Below, piece by piece: positions 1-7,649 of a DNA stretch of 33,721 nt; positions within the stretch are counted from its first letter, which is position 1, and each line of letters begins with the position of its first letter. The stretch lies in NCBI RefSeq assembly GCF_900101845.1, contig NZ_FNAM01000053.1:1-33721 (forward strand), given 5' to 3'. A program made the position numbers and the translations under genes. The notes under the pieces are model-generated. The model ran no database searches and was not told where the DNA came from. It worked only from the letters and a program-made list of their open reading frames with translations. Origin of the DNA: Sporomusa acidovorans. Its GTDB lineage: Bacteria > Bacillota > Negativicutes > Sporomusales > Sporomusaceae.

Positions 1-583
1 GGCCCTGGGCGGCAAAGTCAATAACCCAGCCCATTTCAATATTTTTCGGGTCAATATCAAGTCTCTTCAAGTTTCTTTTTGCCAACTCGGCGTCGGTGTA
101 GTTGGCTTCATGCTGCATTCTGGCGTTGAGGGCAACCATCGCCAGATTGTGCGCATTCATGATGTCGTTAATGTCGCCGGTCAAGCCAAGCGAGAACTCG
201 GTCATCGGAATTAACAGCGCGTTGCCGCCGCCGGCTGCCGTACCTTTTACGTTCATGGTAGGTCCGCCGGAAGGCTGCCGCAAGGCACCGCCGACGTTTA
301 CGCCGCGTTTACCAAGCCCTTCCATAATGCCGATTGAAGTTGTTGATTTACCTTCGCCAAGTGGGGTAGGAGTAATGGCAGTTACCTCAATGTATTTACC
401 ATCGGGTTTATTTTTCAGACGGTCAATTACCTTTAAGAAATCAACTTTTGGCGTTCTGCCGTAAGGAATAATCTCATCCTTTTGCAGTCCCATCATTTCC
501 ATGTATTTCTCTGTGGAAGGTATGTTACCTTCTGCCGCTTCGGCAATTTGCCAGTCTTTCAATACTGTAGGATCCCAAGCCAT
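1..583 (-). CDS. fhs: Formate--tetrahydrofolate ligase, 3' part cut by window edge
   Basis: ATP-dependent ligation of formate to tetrahydrofolate, giving 10-formyl-THF: the formate-fixing step of the Wood-Ljungdahl methyl branch, in the cytoplasm. About 194 N-terminal residues are present, of roughly 555 in the family. The start MAWDPTVLKDWQIAEAA, the ATP-binding loop TPTPLGEGKSTT near residue 85, and the following GGALRQPSGGPTMNVKGTAAGGG and LTGDINDIMNAHNL blocks are all typical of the family. ATG at 583 has a purine-rich GGGGGAT site upstream. It lies 40 bases after cooC in the same direction and is probably the last known member of the fchA-folD-DUF3786-cooC-fhs run. The gene continues beyond the left edge. 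Confidence 0.97.
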   Translation of the reverse strand, partial: MAWDPTVLKDWQIAEAAEGNIPSTEKYMEMMGLQKDEIIPYGRTPKVDFLKVIDRLKNKPDGKYIEVTAITPTPLGEGKSTTSIGIMEGLGKRGVNVGGALRQPSGGPTMNVKGTAAGGGNALLIPMTEFSLGLTGDINDIMNAHNLAMVALNARMQHEANYTDAELAKRNLKRLDIDPKNIEMGWVIDFAAQG

Positions 584-623
584 AATCTAAATCCCCCTTT
601 TTTAATTGTTTCAAGACTTTGCT

Positions 624-1394
624 TTAGTGCTTGTCTTTCCACTCTTGAACAACACGCAGATAAATTTCTTCCATACTCGCTTTGAAGGCTCCGGTAAGTA
701 TGTCTGCTTCGTTTCCGAGAGCAACATCCAGCAGACCGTCATCAAAACGAATGACGCCTAACAGTTCCTGAGCAGCAAACTGTGCCTGGATAAATGCTTC
801 TTCTTTCGGAGTACGGATTTTGTTAGCAATTACTTTGGTAACTTCAATACCCAAATCCTTAGCTAATTGCATGACCACCCGTGCTGTCTGGACACTTGTC
901 TTGCTTGGTTCGGTAACCACAATCATAAGATCCATGCCTTTAGACGTGCCACGTGTTAAATGCTCTATTCCTGCTCCCATATCAAGGATAACCACGTCAT
1001 CTTTGTCCAGGATCAGGGAATCCACAACGGAATACAAAAAAGCATTTTCGCGGCAGTAACAGGCTGAACCGCCTGGTTTTATGGCACCCATTCTTAGGAA
1101 TTTGATGTTACCCACGCTAATGGAATACTCGTCTAAGATGTCGTCAACATCAGGATTAAGACTATAGAGCAAGCCGCCACCGGCACTCTTCTCCTTAATC
1201 ACGTCTTCCATATCAATCAACGGAATTACTTTAGCCAAGATATCATCAGGTATTCCTAATGCAAGACCTAAGCTTGCGTCCGGGTCAGCATCCACTGCGT
1301 ATACACGACGACCTTCACGGGCAAATAATTTTGCCAAACTGGCAGAGACAGACGTTTTTCCGACGCCGCCTTTGCCGGAGACTGCGATTTTCAA
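624..1394 (-). CDS. cooC: CooC-type ATPase for CO dehydrogenase nickel insertion
   Basis: MinD/NifH-superfamily P-loop ATPase of 256 residues, related to CooC/AcsF, which helps load nickel into carbon monoxide dehydrogenase/acetyl-CoA synthase. The deviant Walker A SGKGGVGKTS is at residues 6-15 and DADPDAS follows near 36. A C-Y-C pair sits at Cys112 and Cys114; the family uses a CxC pair in this region to bind metal at the dimer interface. The start is TTG at 1394, with AGGAGGT six bases upstream. Lying between C1-pathway genes supports a role in acetogenesis rather than in hydrogenase or nitrogenase maturation. No CODH structural gene is in the window, so the partner is inferred. Confidence 0.88.
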   Translation of the reverse strand: MKIAVSGKGGVGKTSVSASLAKLFAREGRRVYAVDADPDASLGLALGIPDDILAKVIPLIDMEDVIKEKSAGGGLLYSLNPDVDDILDEYSISVGNIKFLRMGAIKPGGSACYCRENAFLYSVVDSLILDKDDVVILDMGAGIEHLTRGTSKGMDLMIVVTEPSKTSVQTARVVMQLAKDLGIEVTKVIANKIRTPKEEAFIQAQFAAQELLGVIRFDDGLLDVALGNEADILTGAFKASMEEIYLRVVQEWKDKH

Positions 1395-1463
1395 GACCTC
1401 ACCTCCTTAAAATAGCGTTATGATATATTAATTTTTTTAACAGCAAGAGGTAAATTTATTCGA

Positions 1464-2111
1464 TCAACTTAACGTCCGTGCCGTTTTGTTAAGCAAACTG
1501 GCCCCAGCCGCCGCCGCCACAACCAAATCCTCTGTAGGCAGATAATATTGAGCAGTGGCATCAAACAACGCTGTAGCATTTGCCGGGAATTCTTCATCCC
1601 CCTCCCAAATCACATAAGTGACAGGAAGCTGCGGCAAGATATTCAGTGTAACGGCAACATCACCAAATCGTGCATTACTGCCGCCAATTTTTTCGCCCGC
1701 TTTGGTTAAAAGCTCGGCTTTTTTGCCAAAAACCGCTTTAAAGGCACCAAGAACACGCCCGTTAAACGGCTGTATATAAATCATGCCGCCAGGTATTTCT
1801 TTAAAAGATATCCATTTACCGGTTAAGGGAGATCCGCTTGCCGTAAGTAAATAATGCAGCAATATGACTTTAGCGGCCACCGGCACCGGGTCTTGACGGT
1901 CTGCGAAGTTTACCTCTCCGTCCGGATAATGAACATTGTATACCTCATTGATATATTTTATTGTAAATAAGCTTTTATTTTCATCAAAATCAGCACCACT
2001 GCTGGCAGCCATGTCTGCCGGTTTTTTTTTGTTTAAACCGGCACAAGCCTTCTCATAAGCCAGTTGATAGCCATCCTGCAGATGCTGGGGATTACTATTA
2101 CCAGTTTGCAT
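1464..2111 (-). CDS. DUF3786-like protein in the C1 cluster
   Basis: A 215-residue soluble protein with no signal peptide or membrane segment. The sequence resembles the DUF3786 family from anaerobes (from memory; moderate confidence), including the stretches YPDGEVNF, ILLHYLLTASG, WISFKEIPGG and LPVTYVIWEGDEEFPA. The family has no established reaction. No Cys-rich cluster or nucleotide-binding loop is visible. ATG at 2111 follows an AGGAGGC site. It lies between folD and cooC, all in the same direction, though a 196-base gap with a large hairpin separates it from folD. Its position suggests a role tied to corrinoid, CODH or C1 metabolism, but that is inference only. Confidence 0.7.
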   Translation of the reverse strand: MQTGNSNPQHLQDGYQLAYEKACAGLNKKKPADMAASSGADFDENKSLFTIKYINEVYNVHYPDGEVNFADRQDPVPVAAKVILLHYLLTASGSPLTGKWISFKEIPGGMIYIQPFNGRVLGAFKAVFGKKAELLTKAGEKIGGSNARFGDVAVTLNILPQLPVTYVIWEGDEEFPANATALFDATAQYYLPTEDLVVAAAAGASLLNKTARTLS

Positions 2112-2191
2112 TAGCCGTGCCTCCTAGTGCAATAAAGCAAAAATTACTGAAAATCATAAACTGCAGGCTACTATATATTCCGCAGTAAAGA

Positions 2192-2283
2192 GTTTGCAGA
2201 CTCAGGTGGGTGGTGCATTGACAACGCTCCACCGCTGGCGCTTGACTTCCGCTTTTGCCAACACACCACCTACCTGCAAAACT
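2192..2283. repeat. Large imperfect intergenic palindrome
   Basis: The arms at 2192-2224 and 2255-2283 pair over about 25 bases with a few mismatches and one small bulge; the core is CAGGTGGGTGGTGCATTGAC against its near-complement. The 30-base loop is GC-rich. It fills most of the gap between folD and the DUF3786-like gene. No T-run follows on the minus strand, so it is not a standard terminator. It may be a repetitive extragenic palindrome or miniature mobile element, or an RNA stability or attenuation hairpin. Confidence 0.6.
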
Positions 2284-2307
2284 TTAATGCGTTGTATATA
2301 TCCATTC

Positions 2308-3171
2308 TTAGATCAGCTTGTTTTGCAGCTCACAAGCTTGGATAGTCTGTTTACATAGCACAACAGTTGTAACTGAACCAACGCCGCCTGGAACCGGTGT
2401 AATTTTTTCGACAATCGGTTCAACTGCCGCATAATCAACATCACCGCAGTATTTGCCGGGATTGTCAGGATCTTCATTAATACCTACGTCAATAACAACT
2501 TGACCGGGTTTAACAAAACTAGCTTTTACCATTTTTGCCCGGCCGACGGCGGCGATCAAAACATCAGCCTCAGCACAAACTGCCGGCAAATTTTCCGTCC
2601 GCGAATGGCAAATTGTTACCGTGGCATGCTCTCTTAACAGCAACATTGCCACCGGTTTACCAACCACCTGAGACCGTCCCAACACAACTGCCTTTTTGCC
2701 CTTAAGCGGGATATTGTAAAATTTAAGGATATCCATGCAGGCTGTCGGCGTACACGGCGGGAAGCCCGTTGGATCATCTGTGTAAACTTTGGCCGCGCTG
2801 CCAATTGTCATGCAGTCTACGTCTTTTTCCACAGGAATCAGGCTGCGAATTTTCTTTTCGTCCAGTTGTTTAGGCAATGGCGCAAACATCAAGATGCCAT
2901 TGATTTCTTTATTGTCACCCACACTGATCACGGCTTTTTCAAAAGCAGCCTGATCAATATCAGCCGGATATTCAAAGACTTGATAAGCCATACCGATGGA
3001 TTCACAGGTCTTTTTGGCGCCCCCTTCATAGAAAAGATCATCAGGACGGGCACCAACCCGGATAATGCCTAATTTGGGAGTAATTCCTTTGGCTTTTATC
3101 GCAGCAACCTTTTGTGAGAGTTCATCTTTCATGGCATCTGCGACCGCTTTACCGGCTAATCTTTCGGCCAT
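2308..3171 (-). CDS. folD: Methylenetetrahydrofolate dehydrogenase (FolD family, atypical cyclohydrolase site)
   Basis: 287 residues, the usual FolD length. It oxidises or reduces methylene-/methenyl-THF with NAD(P) in the methyl branch. Conserved blocks: KDVD (Asp117 and Asp119), PPCTPTA (138-144), the dinucleotide-binding VVLGRSQVVGKP (162-173), TICHSRT and the C-terminal PGGVGSVTT. Aligned without gaps to E. coli FolD, the cyclohydrolase lysine of the YxxxK motif is Ala52 (Tyr48-EGG-Ala52), and the conserved Gln of GILVQLPLP is Phe96 (GILMFAPLP). The dehydrogenase fold is intact, but cyclohydrolase activity is probably absent, which fits fchA ending just 13 bases upstream. ATG at 3171 has an AGGAGG site. 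Confidence 0.95.
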   Translation of the reverse strand: MAERLAGKAVADAMKDELSQKVAAIKAKGITPKLGIIRVGARPDDLFYEGGAKKTCESIGMAYQVFEYPADIDQAAFEKAVISVGDNKEINGILMFAPLPKQLDEKKIRSLIPVEKDVDCMTIGSAAKVYTDDPTGFPPCTPTACMDILKFYNIPLKGKKAVVLGRSQVVGKPVAMLLLREHATVTICHSRTENLPAVCAEADVLIAAVGRAKMVKASFVKPGQVVIDVGINEDPDNPGKYCGDVDYAAVEPIVEKITPVPGGVGSVTTVVLCKQTIQACELQNKLI

Positions 3172-3184
3172 TGTTAAATTCCTC

Positions 3185-3817
3185 CTATTTTTTTATTTTG
3201 CTAAGAACAAGTTCCAGTGTAGCATCGGCAATCTTCGAGCCTTCAGCCAGCAACTGTTCCATTTCTGCCCGGTTTTTCTTCACATATTCCTGGTCTTTAA
3301 TCGTATTGAGGTTAATTACAACATTCAACATTCCGCTAATAAGCGCGGACTTTAAAAATACAACGCCGCAACCGACATCGGAAATTGCCAGATTAGTCCC
3401 TATTTGCCCCATACGCTCATGGATTTTGATGCCTTCATAGCACTTACGCATAATTTTCATTGGTCCTTCGCAGGCATCCTTAGAGCATTTTTCCATTACT
3501 TTTTCTTTATAAGCAATTTGTTCCGGGGTGTCTTTCGGTAAACCATAAGCTTTGGAAAGCGGTTCAAATACTGCCGCATCTTCATCTACCAATTTTTTTA
3601 GTTCTTCGATTACCTGTTCCCCTTTTGCAATTAACTCTTTGACTTCTCCCTCTACCTCGGCATATTTCTTTTTGCCCACAGTCAGATTCCCAACCATGTT
3701 GGAAAGAGCCATCCCAATAGCACCGCCAAGGGCTGCCGCACCGCCACCGCCCGGAACCGGAGCTTTGGAAGCCAGTACTTCCAGAAAATCGGAGCAAGAC
3801 TTATCCAGCATACTCAT
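3185..3817 (-). CDS. fchA: Methenyltetrahydrofolate cyclohydrolase (FchA)
   Basis: A 210-residue protein of the formiminotransferase-cyclodeaminase family (FTCD_C). It interconverts methenyl-THF and 10-formyl-THF in the Wood-Ljungdahl methyl branch. Visible hallmarks are APVPGGGGAAALGGAIG near the N-terminus, a helical KKYAEVEGEVKELIAKGEQ stretch and NLAISDVGCG in the C-terminal half. The protein is mostly helical with no cofactor loop. I place the start at ATG 3817 because a GGAGGA site lies 7 bases upstream (3825-3830); ATG 3838 in the same frame lacks such a site. First gene of the C1 run, followed by folD after 13 bases. FolD's apparent loss of cyclohydrolase residues makes this the likely sole local cyclohydrolase. 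Confidence 0.93.
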   Translation of the reverse strand: MSMLDKSCSDFLEVLASKAPVPGGGGAAALGGAIGMALSNMVGNLTVGKKKYAEVEGEVKELIAKGEQVIEELKKLVDEDAAVFEPLSKAYGLPKDTPEQIAYKEKVMEKCSKDACEGPMKIMRKCYEGIKIHERMGQIGTNLAISDVGCGVVFLKSALISGMLNVVINLNTIKDQEYVKKNRAEMEQLLAEGSKIADATLELVLSKIKK

Positions 3818-4023
3818 ACTCTTATCCTCCCGTCTCATTCTGAATTTAGCATGTCAGAACAGCTACATATACCACGTTCACTGCAGCAAATAAAATTAGT
3901 TTGTTATTTCACATACATTCTAATGGAAAAAAATTCGCTTTATTTTCAGAAATTCCTGCTAGTTTTTAATTATCCAAAAAAAATATTATTGACATATTTT
4001 GTCGAAGCTTGTTCAAAGGAATT

Positions 4024-4064
4024 GCGCCCCTTTACTATAACCGGTATTAGCAGCAAAGAGGCGC
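4024..4064. other. Inverted repeat between ubiA and fchA
   Basis: GCGCCCCTTT (4024-4033) pairs with AAAGAGGCGC (4055-4064) with one G-T pair and a 21-base loop. It lies 29 bases past the ubiA stop on the minus strand, where a terminator is expected. The following bases are only mildly T-rich, so terminator function is uncertain. The 275-base gap 3818-4092 otherwise holds AT-rich sequence that should carry the fchA promoter, but I could not choose one. Confidence 0.35.
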
Positions 4065-4092
4065 AAAATAATACAAAAAATGATAATTCATT

Positions 4093-4938
4093 TTAAACTA
4101 ACGCAATAATAGTAAAAATAAAGAGCAGAATGCTGACTAAACCATTGCGCATAAAATAACGCTGTGTAACTTCACTTAAATTCTCAGGACTCACAATGGT
4201 ATGCTGGTAGATAAGAACCATGGCCGCAAGCATAACGCCTATATAGTAAATGAAATGCAGTCCTAACAGGATACCGACAAAGGTAAAACCCGCAATGCTG
4301 ATAACATGCATAAGCCTTGACAGCCTTAAAGCTCCCCGGACACCGAACCGTACCGGCATAGAATGCAACCCGTTTGTCTTATCAAACGCCACATCCTGAC
4401 AACCGTAAATAACGTCAAACCCGGCAATCCACACCCCTACTGCCAAACCTAATAACAAAACCGCAAGGGATATATCTCCCTTGACACCTATCCAGGCACC
4501 AACCGGAGCTACGGCCAAAGCCAAGCCTAACACCAAATGGCATGTCCAGGAAAATCGTTTCATATAAGGATAAATAACCAAGGGAATTAAAGCGAGCGGC
4601 CAAAGTTTTAGGCATAGAGGCTGTAACTGGGCCGTAGCCGCAAAAAACAGCGCCAGGCTAAAAACAATAAGCAAAGCGGCCTCCCGGGGTTTAACGGTAC
4701 CGGTTACCATCGGTCTTTTGGTGAAGCGTGGATGCAGCTTATCATATTTTAAATCAATCAGATTATTGAGTGCCAGCGCAGCACTCCTGGCGCCAACCAT
4801 GGCCAACGTGATCCATACAAGGTCATGGCCGCCGGGAATCGATCCTGCAGCCAAAAAGGCTCCCATATAAGCAAACGGCAAAGCAAAAACGGAATGGGAC
4901 AAAGCAATATTGTCAAGATGGGCCTTTAATTTACTCAA
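4093..4938 (-). CDS. ubiA: UbiA-family 4-hydroxybenzoate-type prenyltransferase
   Basis: Integral membrane prenyltransferase of about 281 residues with 7-9 hydrophobic segments. It attaches a polyprenyl chain to an aromatic acid in quinone synthesis. The first Asp-rich motif is NNLIDLKYDKLHPRFTKRP and the second is DVIYGCQDVAFDK, both in expected positions. I favour TTG 4938 as start, giving MSKLKAHLDNIALSHSVFALPFAYMGA as in MqnP/UbiA relatives, because GGAAGG lies about 9 bases upstream; ATG 4962 is the alternative. The gene overlaps the end of ubiD by 8 bases, so the two are translationally linked. Pairing with UbiD fits MqnP of the futalosine menaquinone route, or the Ubi-type route; the window does not decide. 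Confidence 0.9.
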   Translation of the reverse strand: MSKLKAHLDNIALSHSVFALPFAYMGAFLAAGSIPGGHDLVWITLAMVGARSAALALNNLIDLKYDKLHPRFTKRPMVTGTVKPREAALLIVFSLALFFAATAQLQPLCLKLWPLALIPLVIYPYMKRFSWTCHLVLGLALAVAPVGAWIGVKGDISLAVLLLGLAVGVWIAGFDVIYGCQDVAFDKTNGLHSMPVRFGVRGALRLSRLMHVISIAGFTFVGILLGLHFIYYIGVMLAAMVLIYQHTIVSPENLSEVTQRYFMRNGLVSILLFIFTIIALV

Positions 4939-6391
4939 GACCCAAATCCTTCCATTTGGCATCGACAAGTTCTTTTATATCAGCCGACATAATAATTTCA
5001 TCAGGCCATTCGCGGGTTTGTCCCTCCTGCGGCCAGGTTTTGGTCGCATCGATGCCTATCTTTGTCCCCCAGTTTGGCATCGGTGATGAATGATCAAGCA
5101 CATCCAGCGGTCCATCCACCATAACAACATCCCGTTTGGCATCAATATTATTAAATACCCGCCACCAAACCTCATTCATATCTTGCACATTAACATGCGC
5201 GTCAACAACGATAATCATCTTGGTGAACATCATTTGTCCCATACCCCAAATCGCATGCATAACCTTTTTAGCTTGCTGCGGATAGCTTTTCTTTATTGAG
5301 ACAACGGCACAATTATGAAATACACCTTCCAAAGGCAAATTTATATCGATAACTTCCGGCATTTGGGTTTGCAGCAGCGGTAGAAAAATGCGCTCGGTAG
5401 CCTTTGCTAAAAAACAATCCTCCATAGGCGGTTTACCGACGACAGTGGCCGGATAAATAGGATTTTTGCGGTGCGTGATACAGGTTATATGAAAAACCGG
5501 ATAATTGTCTGCCAGAGAATAGTAACCGGTATGGTCACCGAATGGTCCTTCCACCCTAAGCTCGTCCATGTTGACATAGCCTTCCAGTATAATTTCCGAA
5601 CCTGCAGGCACTTCAACATCGACGGTTTCACATTTTACCATCTCGACTGATTTCTTGCGCAAGAAACCGGCAAAAACCATTTCATCAATATCGCGCGGCA
5701 ACGGCGCAGTGGACGAATAGGTAATCGCCGGATCACCGCCAATAGCAACCGCAACCTCAATTTTATCCTTGCCCAGTTCTCGATGGGCCCGATAGTTTTC
5801 AGCACCGTTTTTATGAATATGCCAGTGCATGCCGGTGGTCTGATTATCAAATACCTGAAGACGGTACATACCGACGTTGCGCTTCCCATTAAGCGGATTT
5901 TTGGTGAAAACCAACGGTAACGTAATAAAACGGCCGGCATCTCCCGGCCAACATTTCAGAATTGGGAATTTTTCCAAAGAAGGTTTATCTTTAATTATCA
6001 CTTCTTTACAAGGCGCATTTTTCACGTATTTAGGAAAATTAATAGCGCGTTTAGCCGAAGGGATAATTTTGACCAAATCAAGCTTATTTTGGAGAGAAAT
6101 GTAGGGGAGTTTTAAAATTTGGCGTATTTCCTGGGCAATATCATCAATTTTTTCCACTCCCAGCGCTAAGGCCATCCGTTCCATACTGCCAAAGGCATTC
6201 ATAAGAACCGGTATATCATAACCCTTGACATTTTCAAAAAGCAAAGCAACATTTTTTTCACCTTGCATTTTGGAAACCCGATCGGTTATTTCTGTAATTT
6301 CAAGTTCACAATCAACAGGTTGGGTAATTCGCTTAAGCCAGCCGCGTGACTCCAACGCAGCTATAAAATCGCGTAGGTCATTGTAGGCCAA
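4931..6391 (-). CDS. ubiD: UbiD-family prenylated-FMN decarboxylase (3-polyprenyl-4-hydroxybenzoate type)
   Basis: 486 residues, full length for UbiD. It decarboxylates a polyprenylated aromatic acid using prenylated FMN and metal. Visible conserved parts are GMYRLQVFD (Arg177), GMHWHIHKNG (188-196), AIGGDPA near 217-222 and the active-site block EGPFGDHTGYYS at 281-292 with its Glu and Asp. The end of the protein carries WPDEIIMSADIKELVDAKW. TTG at 6391 is the start, with AAAGGAG upstream. It lies 33 bases after tatC and overlaps ubiA. The prenyl-FMN synthase UbiX/PadI partner is not in the window. Together with ubiA and the polyprenyl synthase to the right it forms a quinone module, probably menaquinone (inference). 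Confidence 0.92.
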   Translation of the reverse strand: MAYNDLRDFIAALESRGWLKRITQPVDCELEITEITDRVSKMQGEKNVALLFENVKGYDIPVLMNAFGSMERMALALGVEKIDDIAQEIRQILKLPYISLQNKLDLVKIIPSAKRAINFPKYVKNAPCKEVIIKDKPSLEKFPILKCWPGDAGRFITLPLVFTKNPLNGKRNVGMYRLQVFDNQTTGMHWHIHKNGAENYRAHRELGKDKIEVAVAIGGDPAITYSSTAPLPRDIDEMVFAGFLRKKSVEMVKCETVDVEVPAGSEIILEGYVNMDELRVEGPFGDHTGYYSLADNYPVFHITCITHRKNPIYPATVVGKPPMEDCFLAKATERIFLPLLQTQMPEVIDINLPLEGVFHNCAVVSIKKSYPQQAKKVMHAIWGMGQMMFTKMIIVVDAHVNVQDMNEVWWRVFNNIDAKRDVVMVDGPLDVLDHSSPMPNWGTKIGIDATKTWPQEGQTREWPDEIIMSADIKELVDAKWKDLGLE

Positions 6392-6424
6392 GGTAATACT
6401 CCTTTCAGCAAAGAAAAGGTACAG

Positions 6425-7249
6425 CTATTTCCGTAATATGTATTTGACAATTACGATGCTTATCTCGTACAACAAAACCACAGGCACTGCCACCATCGTT
6501 TGTGAAACAACATCCGGAGTTGGTGAAATGGCAGCTCCCAGTACAAAGGACAGGACAAGTACCATTTTGCGTTTAGCTACCAAAAATCTTGAATTAATGA
6601 TTCCCAGTTTAGCCAAAACTAATATAAATAAAGGCAATTCAAAAATGAAACCAAAAGGCACTAAGAAGGAGATCACAAAAGAAAGATATTGACCGATCGA
6701 AAACATTGGCTGCAAATTTTCTGTTGCAAATCCCATAAAAAACTTTATGCCTGCAGGCAATACTAAATAGTAAGAAAAAATCAAACCGATGAAAAAAAAG
6801 ATGATGGATACTGGAACCAAAAAAATTCCAGCCTTGCGTTCGTTATTCGTCATGGCCGGGACAATAAAGGCCCATAGCTGATACATGACCACAGGCAACG
6901 CCAACAAAAAGCCAGCAAAAAAAGAAACTTTTAAATAGGTAAAAAAAGCTTCCGACGGATTCATGTAATAAAGTTTTCCCGCAGGTGCCGTTATCAGCGC
7001 GGTTATTTCAGCGGCATAGAAATAGCAGGCGGTACTGCCAATAGCAATGGCGGCGATCATAGTTATCAGCCGCCGGCGCAATTCTTCAAGATGCCCAATT
7101 AAAGACATAGCTGCCTTATCTTGTTGAGCTGCCTCAATATTCTCATCTTCAAGTTGAGTTTCTTCCCGTTCCACTTTATCACTGTAAATTACACCTGTAC
7201 TCTCCGTATTATCTGATTGGACAGGTTTATTATCATCATGGTCTGGCAT
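6425..7249 (-). CDS. tatC: Sec-independent translocase subunit TatC
   Basis: 274-residue membrane protein, the substrate-receptor core of the twin-arginine export pathway for folded proteins. After an acidic, charged N-terminal extension of about 47 residues, longer than in many TatC proteins, comes the signature MSLIGHLEELRRRLI. Six membrane segments follow, with the conserved FxxYLKVSFFAGFLLALPVVMYQLWAFIVPAMTNNERK region split over loop and helix, and the late AAISPTPDVVSQ motif. ATG 7249 sits 8 bases after AGGGTG; the in-frame TTG at 7252 is less likely. It lies 13 bases downstream of tatA in the same operon. Confidence 0.95.
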   Translation of the reverse strand: MPDHDDNKPVQSDNTESTGVIYSDKVEREETQLEDENIEAAQQDKAAMSLIGHLEELRRRLITMIAAIAIGSTACYFYAAEITALITAPAGKLYYMNPSEAFFTYLKVSFFAGFLLALPVVMYQLWAFIVPAMTNNERKAGIFLVPVSIIFFFIGLIFSYYLVLPAGIKFFMGFATENLQPMFSIGQYLSFVISFLVPFGFIFELPLFILVLAKLGIINSRFLVAKRKMVLVLSFVLGAAISPTPDVVSQTMVAVPVVLLYEISIVIVKYILRK

Positions 7250-7262
7250 CAAACAAACACCC

Positions 7263-7478
7263 TCACTTTTTTTCCTCAGGCTGTTTGTTGACTGCCTCTG
7301 TTTTTGCCTCGACTTTTATCGGTTCTTCTTTAGGGCTGACAATGTCAGTACTGGCCCGGCGAAATTCCTGAATTCCCTTACCAATGGCCTTGCCGACTTC
7401 CGGCAGTTTGCCCGGTCCAAATACAATCAGTGCAATAACTAATATCAAAACTAATTCCGGCATACTAAAACTAAACAT
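7263..7478 (-). CDS. tatA: Twin-arginine translocase subunit TatA/TatE
   Basis: 71-residue protein that forms the TatA pore-building ring with TatC. One N-terminal membrane helix (PELVLILVIALIVFG, residues 7-21) is followed by the hinge and amphipathic helix FGPGKLPEVGKAIGKGIQEFRRA and then a charged, disordered tail rich in Lys and Glu. ATG 7478 has a GGGGGAT site upstream. A good sigma-A promoter lies about 40 bases further up, so tatA probably starts the tatA-tatC-ubiD-ubiA transcript. No separate tatB is present, as is usual in minimal TatAC systems. Confidence 0.95.
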   Translation of the reverse strand: MFSFSMPELVLILVIALIVFGPGKLPEVGKAIGKGIQEFRRASTDIVSPKEEPIKVEAKTEAVNKQPEEKK

Positions 7479-7515
7479 AATAGCATCCCCCTTTTTTTAC
7501 TTTGTTACGTATTCT

Positions 7516-7544
7516 ATTATACCTGGACGTCCCAAAAAAAACAA
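7516..7544 (-). promoter_or_regulatory. Sigma-A-type promoter for tatA operon
   Basis: On the minus strand, -35 TTGTTT (7539-7544), a 17-base spacer and a perfect -10 TATAAT (7516-7521). It lies just downstream of the hybB-like spacing gap between the prenyl synthase terminator and tatA, giving a short leader of about 30 bases. Confidence 0.75.
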
Positions 7545-7563
7545 CGTATCAGATAATAACGGC

Positions 7564-7612
7564 AAAAAACGGCTGCCGCCTATGTTCATAAACATAGTTA
7601 TCAGGGAAGCCG
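7564..7612 (-). terminator. Intrinsic terminator after polyprenyl synthase gene
   Basis: On the minus strand CGGCT (7608-7612) pairs with AGCCG (7570-7574) around a nested hairpin CTATGTT-TATG-AACATAG, followed by six T residues (7564-7569). It lies 37 bases past the stop of the synthase gene. Confidence 0.65.
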
Positions 7613-7649
7613 CGCTCATCGCTATTTTTTGTATTATGTAATTTAAATA

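Noticed and set aside
3818..3838. ATG 3838 as the start of fchA
   Set aside because: The GGAGGA site lies between it and ATG 3817, so only the later start is served.
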